NCBI GenBank assembly: GCA_014529385.2
Contig: CM043962.1
Location: forward strand, 127,603,470-127,667,469
DNA from: Adiantum capillus-veneris
Taxonomy: Eukaryota > Streptophyta > Polypodiopsida > Polypodiales > Pteridaceae
Direction: 5' to 3'
DNA length: 64,000 nt
Numbering within the stretch: the stretch's first letter is position 1; the number at the start of each line of letters is the position of its first letter. Shown here piece after piece: positions 1 to 11,175 of this stretch. The notes beneath the pieces were generated by a model, which saw only the letters and a program-made list of their open reading frames with translations, made no database searches and was not told where the DNA came from. Both the position numbers and the translations under genes were made by a program.

Positions 1-6
1 GAGGAG

Positions 7-485
7 ATGCACCAGTGGCTTGAGCTATCTCTTCACTTAGAGGAACTCCACGCGGATCTTAGAGAACTTCCCCGTGATAGCTTTCCAAGTGAGGATGGTT
101 TGATTCCCAACTTTTTCTTAGAGTATTGGGACATGCTTGGCTCAAATCTCTATAGCGCTTTTGAGTACATCCTACAGATAGGAGAGATGCCTAACAACGT
201 GAGTGAGGGCTCAATTTACCTCATTCCCAAGGAGGGTGGCTCCTTGGATGAGATTGAACAGTGGTAGACCATCACCATCCTCAACTCAGACTACAAAATT
301 CTTGCCCCAAGGCTCTGAGTTTGAGGATTCATCCACTTCTAGAGAGCATCATACATGGGACATATACAGGTTTTGTCAAGGAGCGTAGTATCCTTAACAA
401 CATGTTTACTTTTTGGGAGGCATCTACCCTCGCGCGCCTCCGTGCTGAGGATCTATTGATATTTCTTCTCAATTTTGAGAAGGTT
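7..485 (+). pseudogene. LINE (non-LTR retrotransposon) reverse transcriptase fragment
   Basis: The translated fragment matches the N-terminal part of plant LINE reverse transcriptases. A 'DGLIPNFFLEYWDMLG' segment is followed by the 'EGSIYLIPKEG' strand, then 'TILNSDYKILA', 'TGFVKERSILNN' and 'LLIFLLNFEK', which is the start of the catalytic motif A strand (usually F/LDFEKAYD). The pieces lie in three frames, with a stop at about 265, so the copy is dead. Homology stops just after the motif A strand at about 485. The element is therefore truncated both by the window edge and internally, and no endonuclease or poly-A tail is visible. The order of RT motifs makes the LINE assignment secure; the clade is not resolved. 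Confidence 0.8.
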
Positions 486-856
486 GGAGAGGGGGAACAA
501 GGTACACACTTGACACACAATGCAAAGCCTCCCTACATCTCAGGGTATCCACAACACCACTAAGCTCTCAAATAACACCTTCAAATTGACAATTTGCACT
601 AACAAACCCACCTTTGCACACAAAACAACAATCTCCTACCTGGTAGAAACACCACTCAGCACAAATGCACCTTTATCGCTCAACTCACACTTCTCGGCTC
701 ACAAAACACTTCAATTCTACCCTCTTTGTAACACACTTCACGTTGCAGGAACACACCTCTGCAAGCATCGACAAGCATACAAAGAGCGAGAGAAAAGCAG
801 GGGGATGGGGAGAAGCAACACGAGAAAGTGGAGCAAAGGCTTCATTGGGAAAAGTT
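486..856. other. No gene seen (A/C-rich spacer)
   Basis: Only short, compositionally biased reading frames occur here. I see no motif, repeat or RNA gene. Confidence 0.5.
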
Positions 857-1290
857 TGGACTCAAAAATGGGCCTTTTAAGAATTGTTGATGTGGCATAG
901 CTTTCAAAAAGTGGGGACCGGTAAATTTTTTGCAAATAAGATCCAAACTTGTCGGAGGTTGGATATTTAGAATCTACTCTTCAAATGCTATCTATTGATA
1001 TACACCATGCATGTATCGGACATTGCCTTAATGTAGATCTAGAAAAAGGTGATTTTAGATTACCATAACAATAACAAAACCTGGCTGATTGAAAAAAATG
1101 GCATAACTTTCATAGAAGTCATCCAAACTTTTCGGACCTTGGCTCTTTAGAATCCATTTTTCAAGAACTTTCCAATGATAGGTCATATCATGGGGTTCTA
1201 AGCAATATTTAGAGGGGTCTACCGGGTTGCTTTCTTTTGTACAACTTTGATGATGTGGCACTCTTAAAAGGCCCAAAAATGAGTTCAAAA
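857..1290. repeat. ~430 bp unit bounded by inverted repeats (MITE-like)
   Basis: The left end (about 857-895) and the reverse complement of the right end (about 1249-1290) share a GACTCAAAAATGGGCCTTTT-like block with few mismatches, followed on both sides by a GATGTGGCA-type segment. Two diverged copies of a TCCAAACTTNTCGGANNTTGG motif lie inside at about 941 and 1122. The structure suggests a non-autonomous inverted-repeat element. No clear target duplication was found. Confidence 0.45.
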
Positions 1291-1677
1291 TTTTCCTAAT
1301 GTAGTATTATTGCATATGGAGATAGTACAACCAAGTCTGCATCTCCAATGGCAAGCTTCCAATACACACGATTGTAGGTCTTCCAAAAATCTCTCTGGCA
1401 AAAAATGCCCTCAAAAAATCACTTCTATTCCTTTTATAGGGCTTGACTAAGGCTAAAAAAAAAGGGAGCTATCCTGCTCCTGCGATCCAATGAAGCTCAT
1501 ATTAGTATTTTTTGTTGCATTGTTAGCACTTGGTACACTTCATTTTTGGAAACTTTTCCATGGTGCATATCTCTTGGGCCTTTGTCTGCTGCTCATCAGC
1601 CGCTCGCTTTCCTGTTGAATTGGCCTTTGGAAATGCCCTCTAGGCCGCCCAGCTTGGGTTTTTTCCCTTGCCCCTTT

Positions 1678-1680
<3 letters not shown>

Positions 1681-1758
<78 letters not shown>
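1681..1758. repeat. (CT)n microsatellite
   Basis: Uninterrupted CT dinucleotide tract of about 78 bp. Long Ser-Leu reading frames through it are artefacts of the repeat. Confidence 0.98.
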
Positions 1759-1760
<2 letters not shown>

Positions 1761-2856
1761 ATGCTATGCCTCCAATGCTGTGGGACACACCCCTCAGATG
1801 GCCTTGGGCTCTCCCTCTCTCTTTGATTTCTGTTGCTTACCATGGGACCCCTCCCTCCCTTATGCACTAGCGATATTGCTAGTTCGGGGGGTACTCCTTT
1901 TACCTTCAAAAACCTTTAGCCATGTGGGAACACGGGAACCAGCCCTTTCGAGCACCATGACACATCAACAATTTTCACTGCCAACCGTCGGCCATTACTG
2001 TGCCAGCGCACCACCCGCAACTAGCATGCCCTCTGCGCCGCTGCTAGAAGCCAAACCACGATGGGTGTAGCTCGCGTAGAGCCATGAGCCAGTGCCATAG
2101 CCATGCAGTGGGAGGAGCTTACCCTCTCTCCCTTTCACATTTCAAAGAGGTCTCACGGCCCAGCCTATAGATTTCATTCACAGAGACCACTTGTGTATGT
2201 GGGTTTTATTAAGCGCCACGTGGTAGTCCCAGGCCATATGCCCCCTCAAGCCCCAAAAAACTCTCCCAAAAATATATATATAAATTTTTACTTTTGCTCC
2301 TTCTTCCCCTGGCACCCATATCCTGCTAAGTAGTCCAATATCCAAGCTGCAAAGACCGGCTGCAATTTCACTGTGCCCACTCGATAGTGCCCGATCCTTG
2401 TTGCACTTCAAGATTCCTCAAGACCCCAAACCGAGGCCGCAAAAATGCCAGATTTCATCTGTAATCAATCACAAACAAATGCACCTGATCTTTTTGACTG
2501 CTTTAACTTTTTGCTCCGGGCTCCGTTTGATGAGCAGTCAACTCTTACTAGCTTGATACACTGCATAGCACCTCCTCGAACTCTATCAAAACCCAAAGAA
2601 CACCAGATGGCACGATGCCCCATGCACTCAAGTGGGCACCAACCCGGCCCCAGGAAAAACTTCAACTGTCCATAACCTGAAACTCGTAGCTTTGATGGTT
2701 GCACCATCATTGCCCACCCCCTAGTTGAGCATTCATGCTCAACCAAAAAAGAGCTTTATTCCACTACAAACTGCAAACACTGAGCACACTATGAGAAAAC
2801 CCAAAAAAACTCAACTGTATGTACATAGTTTTATTCCTAGCATATAAGAAACCTGC
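1759..2856. other. No gene seen; may include the 3' LTR of Gypsy-D
   Basis: No supported coding sequence. Because Gypsy-D pol ends at 2857 on the minus strand, its 3' untranslated region and LTR would be expected here. No matching second LTR exists to prove it. A short TATATATATA run lies at about 2276. Confidence 0.4.
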
Positions 2857-4940
2857 TTAGGTTGGTTGCCCAACCCCCTCCATTAGAGCCTCATGCACTG
2901 CTGGTACCAACTCCCTCTCGAAATAGAGCTTGAGATGCACACCATTGACCCTGTTCTTGAGAAAGTGACTATTCATCCTCATCAATGTGTAGGTACCATT
3001 GGGAAAAGCTCCATGGACCTTATAAGGCTCTATCCACTTTTTTTTTTATTTCTTTTGAAAGTTGAAGTCACGATAGCTCTCGTACTTCATCACTAGATCT
3101 CCCTTCTCGATGAGCTTTTCTGGCAAATGTCAATTGACCTTTGCTACTCTTTTCTCATGTTGCTTCACATAGAAATCCGTTGCCGCCTCACAATCCATCT
3201 TCAAAGTTTCAAGAATTGTAATCTTATCCTGCAAAACATCTTGATGAGCTTTATCAATCCGCCACAAACCTTTGAGCGCCCCTAAATGCACATGTATGGG
3301 CAATACTGCTTCCTTGCATAGACCAACTCATAAGGAGTAAAGGTTGTAGCCACCTTTTATGAAGTCTCGTAAGCCCACAAAAATTTTTCAAGGTTATATT
3401 CCCACTCTTCAACCTGCTGGTAGATGTACTTAGTAAGCATCTTGACTATCTGTCCATTGGCACTTTCCACCAAACCATTGCATTGTGGATGGTATGGAGA
3501 TGAAAATTGATGTTGAATACCCAACATCTCTACTAGTGCATGCACCAACTTACTTTTGAATCCTTGTCCCCGATCAGATATAAGCACCCAAGGTACTCCA
3601 AAACGGCATCATATGCAATAAAAAACAAACTGAACAATAGTATGAGCATTTACCTCTTTTACTGCTTTAGCCTCAACCCATCTGGTGAGGTAGTCTATGG
3701 CCACCACAATATACTCTTCACCGCTGGCTAGCTTGGGAAATGGACCAATAGCATCAAAACCCCACTTTTCAAAAGCATCATGTGCTATGATAGCCCTTTT
3801 CTGCTTGGCTACCAGTCGTCTTTCACATATCACTCGGCACTAATAACATGTCTTGCACCAATAGTGCATATCTCTCACAATGGAAGGCCACAAAAATCCA
3901 CTTCTTAAAATACAAAACAAGAATTGATTCTTACCTTGATGTCTGCTCTCTTTGTGGCACTACTCCAATACCATACCAATCTCGTCCTTGTAAAGGACTT
4001 GACATAACACTCCATCCCGACCGTGCATCATAAGATCTTCACCTACCAGAGTGAACTTTTGAGCTCTTTGAACAATTCTCCTCTTTTGTAGCTTGGAGAG
4101 CTTTTCAGAACATTGGCCTGTGCTCAAGAAATCATCAATGTCTTTTAAAGTTTCCCTACCTGCATAAGTAGCCGACACCACATACAAACTTGACACATGA
4201 GTTTGAACATGACTGCTAGCCAACCAATCTGCTTCCTGGTTCTTTCTAACATGTTTGAACTGCACCTCTTCAAAAAACTTCAACAGCTTTTCTATAATTA
4301 AAAAAACAATTCTTGAGAGAATCCTTGTTTACCTGCCATTGGCCCTAAAGTTGCTTGATAACCAACAGAGCATCGCCTTTCACTACTAACCTTGATATGC
4401 CAAATTCAATACACTACTTTATACTTAGATGTAAAGTACAATACTCCACCTCATTGCTGGTATGCACCTCTTCAAATTCATAAGCTTTGGAATAAATGAT
4501 CAAAGACAATAATTACGAATGATCAAAGACACTTTGAACTTCCTCGAGTCAAAGACTAAAGCCATCTCCCATTGTTCCATTTCTGTATAGGTAGCTTCTC
4601 CCGGACTTATTACCCTGCTCTCAAAGTAAATAGGCTTATAACTTCTCCCCACCTTCTATAACAATAGTGCTCCAATGGCCACTGTACCCACCATCATAGC
4701 AATATAGAAGTCATCCTCTTGATTTGGAGGGGACACCGTAGTTAGCTAACATAGGATACCTTTCACTTTATCAAATGCTTCTTGAGCTTCATCATCCCAT
4801 TGAAATTCGTGCACTTGCTGAGCCCTTTTCTGAAGAGGATAAATATACTGAGAGAACATCCAAAAGAAACGTGAAAAATACTTTAACTTATTCACAAATG
4901 ATGCCAAACATGTCGCACTAGTGGAAGGTTCCATGAGCAT
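2857..4940 (-). pseudogene. Gypsy-D pol, 3' half: RT/RNase H junction, RNase H and integrase
   Basis: Read on the minus strand, fragments run in gypsy pol order. First comes the RT-RNase H connection ('FVNKLKYFSRFF', 4746-4940), then the RNase H end and integrase zinc region ('KHVRKNQEADWLAS', 3960-4283). The integrase core follows in two blocks with 'WGFDAIGPF' and 'AIDYLTRWVEAKAV' (3609-3833) and 'LISDRGQGFKSKLV' and 'HPQCNGLVESANG' (3357-3587). The integrase C-terminus 'GAFPNGTYTLMRM' and 'KNRVNGVHLKLYFE' ends at a stop at 2857-2859. The DDE positions of integrase can be traced, but frameshifts and stops separate every block. It is a dead Ty3/gypsy copy inserted in the opposite sense to Gypsy-A. 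Confidence 0.85.
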
Positions 4941-5983
4941 TAGAAAATTTCGAAGGTCATTTGGAGGACCTTGTAAGAAATTGTATTTCTCTCTCTAGAA
5001 ACTTTTTTTAAAATGCACTTGCACCTTGTGAGTACGTCCAAAAGGACAACCAGACACTCTAAAAAGTAGATTTATATTCCCAATCGTCCTTGAAAATGGT
5101 CACTTTTTTATTTAATGCGAGTGTCTTTTTCAGGAGGCAGGTGCGACGGATTCAATGCAGCTTAAGTCATCACTGAAAGTTAAAAAGTCACAAACTGTCA
5201 AATAGTGATAGATTTTGAGGCTTTTGACACCACCAATGCGTCCGGAACACCAAAATACCCTAAAAACGAATGTCTACTTGTCTCATTCCGACATCCAGAG
5301 AGGCAAAAAATGTCAAAAAACCCCAAAAAATGGGCTTATTACTTAAGGCGCACGAGGAGGCATTCTAAACTTCTAGAATGCCCCTCTGTGCGCCGTTAGT
5401 AGAAAGCTCCTTTTAGTGATTTTTGGACACTTATCTTTCAAGAAAGCCCCTTTTTAGAGGTTTTTTGACATTTTCCCCTCAAAAAGCTCCCAAAAAAGAG
5501 GAAAAAATGGGCTTTTTACTAGCGGCGCGCAAGGAGGCATTCCAAAATTTTGGAATGCCCCCTCGCGCGCCGTTAGTAAAATGTTCTTTTAGGGGTTTTT
5601 GACATTTTTTGCCTCTTTGGATGTCGAAGCGAGGCAATTGGACATTTATTTCTAGGATATTTGGGCGTTCTAGACACATTGACAGTATCAAAAGTTTCAA
5701 AATCTTCCACCACTTGATAGTTTTATAACTTTTTGAGTTCTAGTGATGACGTAAGCCGTATCAAATGCACCGCATCTACCTTCTGAAAAAGGTGCTCGCA
5801 TTAAATAAAAGAGAGTGATCGTCTTCAAGGACCACTAGATTATTAAATGAGGAGAGGGACACCTTTTATATTTTTGTTAATATCAATCTATTTTTCTACG
5901 TAACGTAGGCTCTTCTCTCATTGGAGGAGCTTATTTTCCTCTCTCTTCCAAAAGGCCCTCCAAAAGACCTCCGAAATCTCCTA
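4941..5983. mobile_element. 1.04 kb foldback element inserted in Gypsy-D RT
   Basis: Almost the whole insert is one imperfect inverted repeat. The left end 'TAGAAAATTTCGAAGGTC' matches the reverse complement of the right end 'TAGGAGATTTCGGAGGTC', and the arms stay collinear inward for about 450 bp. Translations of the left arm (+ strand, 5205-5399) and the right arm (- strand, 5479-5700) are visibly related. Each arm also contains its own short hairpin around GGCGC[AG]C...GGAGGCATTC (about 5345-5396 and 5520-5573). No transposase is encoded, so it is non-autonomous. Gypsy-D RT codons resume on either side. Flanks read ATGAGC and ATGAAC, a possible but imperfect target duplication. Confidence 0.8.
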
Positions 5984-7250
5984 ATGAACCAATGCCTTCA
6001 CTTTCTCGGGATCTGCTTCAATTCCATTATGTGATAGCACATGACCCAACAGTTGAGCCCTTGGTTGTGACAATTTGCACTTATTTGGGTTCAGCTTCCC
6101 TCCTTCTTTGTCTAGCCTCTGAAAGAACAAATTCAACTTGGACAAGTGTTTCGCCCTAGAACTATAACAGCCAATATCATCCTAAAAACTCTGATGAACT
6201 TACCCAAGTATGGCCCAAACACTTTTTCCATCCAACCTTGAAAAGTAGCATATGTATGAACCAGTCCAAAAAGCATCCTATGGTAGGCAAAGCATCCCCA
6301 TGGAGAGATGAAGGTGGTCTTCAGTTGATCCTCCAAAGAAATACCAATATGAAAATACCCTAAAAAACCATCTATGATAGAATAGCACTCGTGTCTAGGA
6401 ACGTGGTTTAAAATCTCGTCCTGGAATGGCAAGGGTTAGTTATTCTGCTTGGTTGCTGCATTCAAGAGCTTATAGTCTACACATACCTGTCATTTCCCAT
6501 TCTTCTTTGCAGTAATGACAACAGGGGAAACCACTCAGACTCTTTCACTAGATAGATAATACCTACCTCCAGCAACTTGTTGATCTCTTGCCATAGAGCC
6601 TCCTTTTGAATATCCCCCAACGTCCTTAACTTCTGTGGTTTTGGCATGTATCTGTCTTTAAGTAGGATCCGATGCTCCACTCCTTTAGCTCCTCTCAAAT
6701 ATTTATACTCCATCACAAATAAGTCGGGATACGATGCACATAGGTCCATATAGCCTTCCTTCTCTTGCTTGGTTAAATATGTACCTAGCATAGCTTGCAC
6801 CTCTTTAACCTTCAGACTATAGACAGGAACTTGCATACCTTTACTTGCACTGATGGAATCTATGGTGACCAAAACAAATGTGTATACAGCTTCAATAAGT
6901 CTTCATCACTCTCTTCCTCTTCCACACTGGTGGACTCTTCATCATAAGTTGACTCGATTTCATATTCGTAACTAGTGCTAGAATCCTTGTTTTGACCTCA
7001 GGCTGAAGGATGAAAGCGGCTCTCCCTGCTCTTCAGGTCCAGCATAGTCTGCCCTCCATTCTCTTGATCTGGCAAGGTAAATACCCCCTTCTCCCAATCT
7101 TGCTTGGCCCTAATTCCAACAACCATGGCCTCCCCGATATGGTTGGATAAGAATTTTCACTTGCTTTCATCTTGAGGTTCCCATCCTGAGGTTTCCAATT
7201 AGGTTGGCTCCAATTGTGCAAGAGGTGGAGACAATTCTGGATCGGGCAAG
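5984..7250 (-). pseudogene. Gypsy-D pol, 5' half: protease remnant and reverse transcriptase
   Basis: On the minus strand the order is a retropepsin C-terminal remnant ('YPTISGRPWLLELG', about 7080-7170), an RT N-terminal linker ('GVEHRILLKDRYMPKPQKLR', 6477-6872), RT fingers and palm ('YSIIDGFLGYFHI', 'TTFISPWGCFAYHRMLFGL', 6133-6432), and then 'LNPNKCKLSQPRAQLLGH' and 'IEADPEKVKALVH' up to the foldback insert. The YxDD region is shifted and damaged. No gag is present upstream (above 7250), where Gypsy-A's LTR region begins. The motif order makes the Ty3/gypsy assignment firm; activity is excluded by the lesions. Confidence 0.82.
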
Positions 7251-7289
7251 AGTAGTAGTGACAAGTCAAGGTATGGATGTTCAATCTTC

Positions 7290-8270
7290 TTCTAATATTG
7301 GTAAAGATCAGAGGGTATGATTTTTAGATGAAGTCAAGGAAATAAAGTTGGAGGAGATCGTTAGCAACAAGCTAGTCCATGTTACATTTTTCGGGAGCTT
7401 TATTGTAAAAACACTTATTCTTTTGATAAATGGGGAATACTCTAACTCCTATTTGCCAAGTGGATATTTTAATCTATGAGCAAGAGCTATAAGCTTCCAG
7501 ATTGTATTAATTTATCCTTAGTTAGAGCTCTCGGATGATTAGTTTATGACCAACCAAACCTTGGCTAAGATATAAAAGCCAATTTTGTAAGGTTATTATT
7601 ATGTTTTTGGATAAGAAATACACAGAGTGAGATAACGGCACTCACTTCTCTCCTTCTCATGCTTCCTTTTCTCTTGTCATTTGTCACATTATAGTGATGT
7701 CTATTGCATTGCAACCACAGGTAAGAGCTCTACGCATTGACATAAACATATCATGGTAAATCATAGCTTTTGGCATCGCCAAACCATGGCCTAATTTTAT
7801 CATAAGTAGGAATTTAAGCTAGGAAATCACAAAGTAAGCATAGGTGGGTATTGGGACATCATTGCTAAGCATTTAGATGCATTCGGGGTCAAAAACGACT
7901 AGGTCAAAATCTCACTGCTATTCATAATCGTTTTTTTTGCACTTCATCAAAATTGAGATTTGAGACCATACACATGTGTGCTTAGGTCATATATACTTGT
8001 CCTAGAAGTTTCCTAATACTTGAATGTCGTTTGATGCTGTAACGGTCAAGTTTTGTTTGTCAATTAGTGACTAGCTTTTGATGACTTAGGTCATTTGAGT
8101 GTAGCTTGTGTTAGATGTGATTTGTCTATTTTGTTTTACAAGAGAGTGACACCCTCTTGTAGCCTCTATGCACTAGTCAAATAAGTTTCGTCCCATGGAT
8201 TGACAATTGTGTTCATGGTTCTTGCTATGTATGCAATAAGATAAGAGTGAGGTTAGGAAACCCATCCACA
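7290..8270 (+). repeat. Probable 5' LTR of Gypsy-A (start uncertain)
   Basis: The stretch ends in ...TCCACA (8265-8270) immediately before a gypsy-type primer-binding site. It contains a TATA box at 7566-7577 and a pyrimidine-rich stretch after it, as expected of an LTR. No second copy was found after the 3' ORF, so the left edge is a guess set by where Gypsy-D coding stops. Confidence 0.5.
7566..7577 (+). promoter_or_regulatory. TATA box in the Gypsy-A 5' LTR
   Basis: AGATATAAAAGC lies about 700 bp before the primer-binding site and is followed by a C/T-rich leader, which fits an LTR promoter. Confidence 0.5.
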
Positions 8271-8291
8271 TTTGGCGCCACTTCCGGGGAT
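8271..8291 (+). other. Primer-binding site of Gypsy-A
   Basis: TTTGGCGCCACTTCCGGGGA closely resembles the common plant gypsy primer site TGGCGCC...CGGGGA and directly follows a CA dinucleotide that would close the LTR. It sets the orientation (+) and the 5' boundary of the internal region. Confidence 0.75.
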
Positions 8292-8689
8292 GAATAGAAC
8301 TAAACTAAGAAAAATAAGAGCATTTGTGTAGTTGTCCTTTCACTTCCTCTAGGATCACCTAGAGTTAAACTTTCTCTTTAAACTGTATAGCTTAAGAGTG
8401 TCGTCTTTTGCTATGTAGAGGTAGCTTGGGAGTACATTGTACTTGCTAAGCACGTTGTAGGATTATAGGACTAGGTAAGGATTTTGAAAATGATTGATGG
8501 ATGAGACAAGTCTTAAGATCAAGGCTCAAAAACCCAATAAAAAAACAAGAAAACAAGTGTTTGTGGACACCTTCCACAACCCAATTGCAGTAGATCCTAA
8601 GAGTAGGGTAAGTAGAATCCGAGGTATATATTGAATCATTGCTCACTCCAAAAGAATCATTTGGGAGTTGTCTATGTCAAGTTGCAAAA

Positions 8690-10150
8690 TTTGAGATCTA
8701 CGGCTTGAAACAACACCAAATGATTGTCAACCACTAAATCTGGCTGGAGATTATGCTCATAAGAGTTGTATGAACCAGTGGGTAAGCTTAGAGATGTATT
8801 TGAGGTAAATTTTAGGAGTTTGCAAAGACTCAGATTATTTATATTTTCTTGAGAATTTAGGTCAAATTAAGTTTTGACTTGACTCAGAGCCTTAAAACAT
8901 GTCACAAAAAGACTTTAGGTCAAATTAAGTTTTGACTTGACTCAGAGCCTTAAAACATGTCACAAAAAGACTGACCATTGAAAAATTGGCAAAACGTGTT
9001 CATTTTAGGCCAAAAGTAAATAATTGTGATTATTTACTTCTCGCTCAAAATTAGCCAAGGTTGATACCAGAGACTCTATGCATGATAATGAACATCTTTT
9101 GTGAATGCTCATAGAATTTGGATCACAAAACATACCAAAACTTTGTAAAAATTAAAATTTATACTAACTATTGAGAAATTGAGTTTGACTTGATAAATCT
9201 TGCTCAAATTTAGTGAAATTTGACTCAGAGGCTTAGTTTAAAGTGTTTAACATGTGTGTGTGCTCAGATGATCAAAATTATGCTAAAATTTTCCATAAGT
9301 AAATAATCACGATTATTTACTTTTGTCAAAATTGGCCAACCAAGCATACTACAAGTTCTATCATGTTGTATTGAGCACTCACATCAAATTTGGTAAGATT
9401 TGGATCTTTAAAGTGGAAATTGTGGCCAGACTTGTAAAGTCAGTCTGCGAACACAAAACTGTTGGTGGCAAATTGAGCAGAGTTTATCCAAACTTGGTGA
9501 AATTTGGCTAGGGAGCTTAAGTGAGTTTCTTTACTTATTTGTATCAACATCCTGGCAAAAAAATGCAAAATAATCCCATGAGTAAATATTACAATTATTT
9601 CTATCTGCTCCAAAGTTGAAAATTTTTGCACAATTGAGTATACCAGAAGGTCAAGCATATCAAGTAGACTACTCATATCAAATCTGGATCACAAAAGTGA
9701 GACTCAAGCCAGATTCTTGAAAACTGAGTCTGCGGACACTAAACAGTTGATAACTTGGACAAATCTTGTTCAAACTCAGTGAACTTGTCCAGATACTACA
9801 ACAAGGTGTCTATATGGAAAATTAATTCTAAAAAGTGAAAAAAGCTGAGAAAAGTAAATAATCCAATTATTCACTTTTGAGCCCCAAAAACAAGATTTTG
9901 ATATTTCAAGCTTGTACAGTGTTAGAACAACATAATACAAGGCCATTGGTCAAGTTTAGATTCCATTGAATCCAAATTAGCACATGTTAACTCAATTTCT
10001 GAGTTGCAGATTAGTCCTTTAGCTCTTTGCAAAGGGGAAATCTAGAAATCAGGTTTGCAGACTCACTTAGCTGAGATTGAAGTGATATACACATACCAAA
10101 TCATAATAGTTAGCAAAATACAGTCTTTGAGAGAAAACGGCTAACTTGGT
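8690..10150 (+). repeat. Degenerate ~280 bp tandem array in the Gypsy-A leader
   Basis: The palindromic block AGTAAATAAT...ATTATTTACTT recurs at about 9015, 9299, 9581 and 9853, giving spacings of 284, 282 and 272 bp. Other landmarks keep the same period, for example the AGTCTGCG[AG]ACAC block at about 9440 and 9728. The copies are too diverged to be recent. The array occupies most of the 2.1 kb between the primer site and the first element ORF. Confidence 0.7.
8856..8971 (+). repeat. 58 bp exact tandem duplication
   Basis: Two adjacent identical 58 bp units (8856-8913 and 8914-8971) carry TTTAGGTCAAATTAAG and GACTCAGAGCC. Identity is far higher than in the surrounding 280 bp array, so this is a recent local duplication. 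Confidence 0.92.
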
Positions 10151-10462
10151 TAAAACTGACATAGGAACCAAGTTACAGGTGAACAATTGAGATCTTGACA
10201 AGAGTTGAATTCAAGTCAAGTGAAAAAACGAATAACAATTCAGTCCATTGGTAAATACTCTGTCTAGGGATTAACAAATCTATATGAACCTTAGATTTGG
10301 TTGTAGACTAGCAAATCAAGGCATATTTGGAGATGCCGCTAGTAGGGTATCCACCAAAGAGAGCGTGAATCAAGGTGATCACTTGAGCTCTATCTTAGAA
10401 GAAGTCTTAGGCACTTATTCCAACTGAAATATCTTCCTATTCAACTCAGTCAAGAAACCGGA

Positions 10463-11004
10463 ATGACAAAGCAATATAAGCACATACTCACCTTTTATAA
10501 GACTTATGTCCATGGAGCTCAGGTTTACTTGGATCCTAATGAGGAGTATGTCATTCGCATTGATGACCATGACATAGTGTTTGAAGAGGAAATCAAAGCA
10601 GACAGACAAGGAGAAATGTATATGAATAGAAACAAGACTTGGTATATAAAAGTTGAAATCCTGATGTGATAGACAAATGGGGGTTAAAAGGGAACACAAT
10701 AATTCCAGATATGTCAGCAAAAGAAGGTCCACCAACTTTAGAATTTGAGCGATACAATCAAGTTGATCTAAAACCTTTGAAACGGCTTAGCACGGATAAT
10801 CCTAGGATTGGAGTCTATTGTTGGGAGGATAGGAACGTCAAGGATCTTTTATGGACCTCTCATGCCAAATCAGGGCAGTTAACACCCATGAAGATCATCT
10901 ATATCTTCAAGATCAAAGACAAGGGTTCAGCATATCTACCATCTTACCTATTTAGGAATTGTTATAACAATAACTGTTTTATGATGAGTCATGAGAGGAA
11001 GTAG
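10463..11004 (+). pseudogene. Gypsy-A ORF upstream of gag, function unknown
   Basis: Two overlapping frames (10463-10669 and 10666-11004) encode a Tyr/Asp-rich product with 'YLDPNEEYVIRIDDHDIV' and 'RIGVYCWEDRNVKDLLW'. A comparable position in Gypsy-B (about 58470-58990) has a similarly placed hydrophilic product ('NHYLIVKDPKNYNWY'). The region therefore seems to belong to the family rather than being random. I recognise no domain. It may be the N-terminal extension of gag or a separate leader ORF. Confidence 0.5.
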
Positions 11005-11175
11005 AACAAATCAGATACCAAGGGTACTCTATAAGAGATTGAATATTAGGGCAAGGACATGATGCTATTCCAAGAGAAGAACTCCGCGACAGATCTTTTG
11101 GAAGCAATGTTAAAAAACTTGAACCTACCTCATCACGAAGAAACCGAGTGACAGTAAATCCAGTTCAGGGCTACA

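Noticed and set aside
1546-2070. Long open frame with Ser-Leu runs
   Set aside because: It is created by the (CT)n microsatellite; there is no motif outside the repeat. The same applies to frames across 23469-23809 and 33571-33891.
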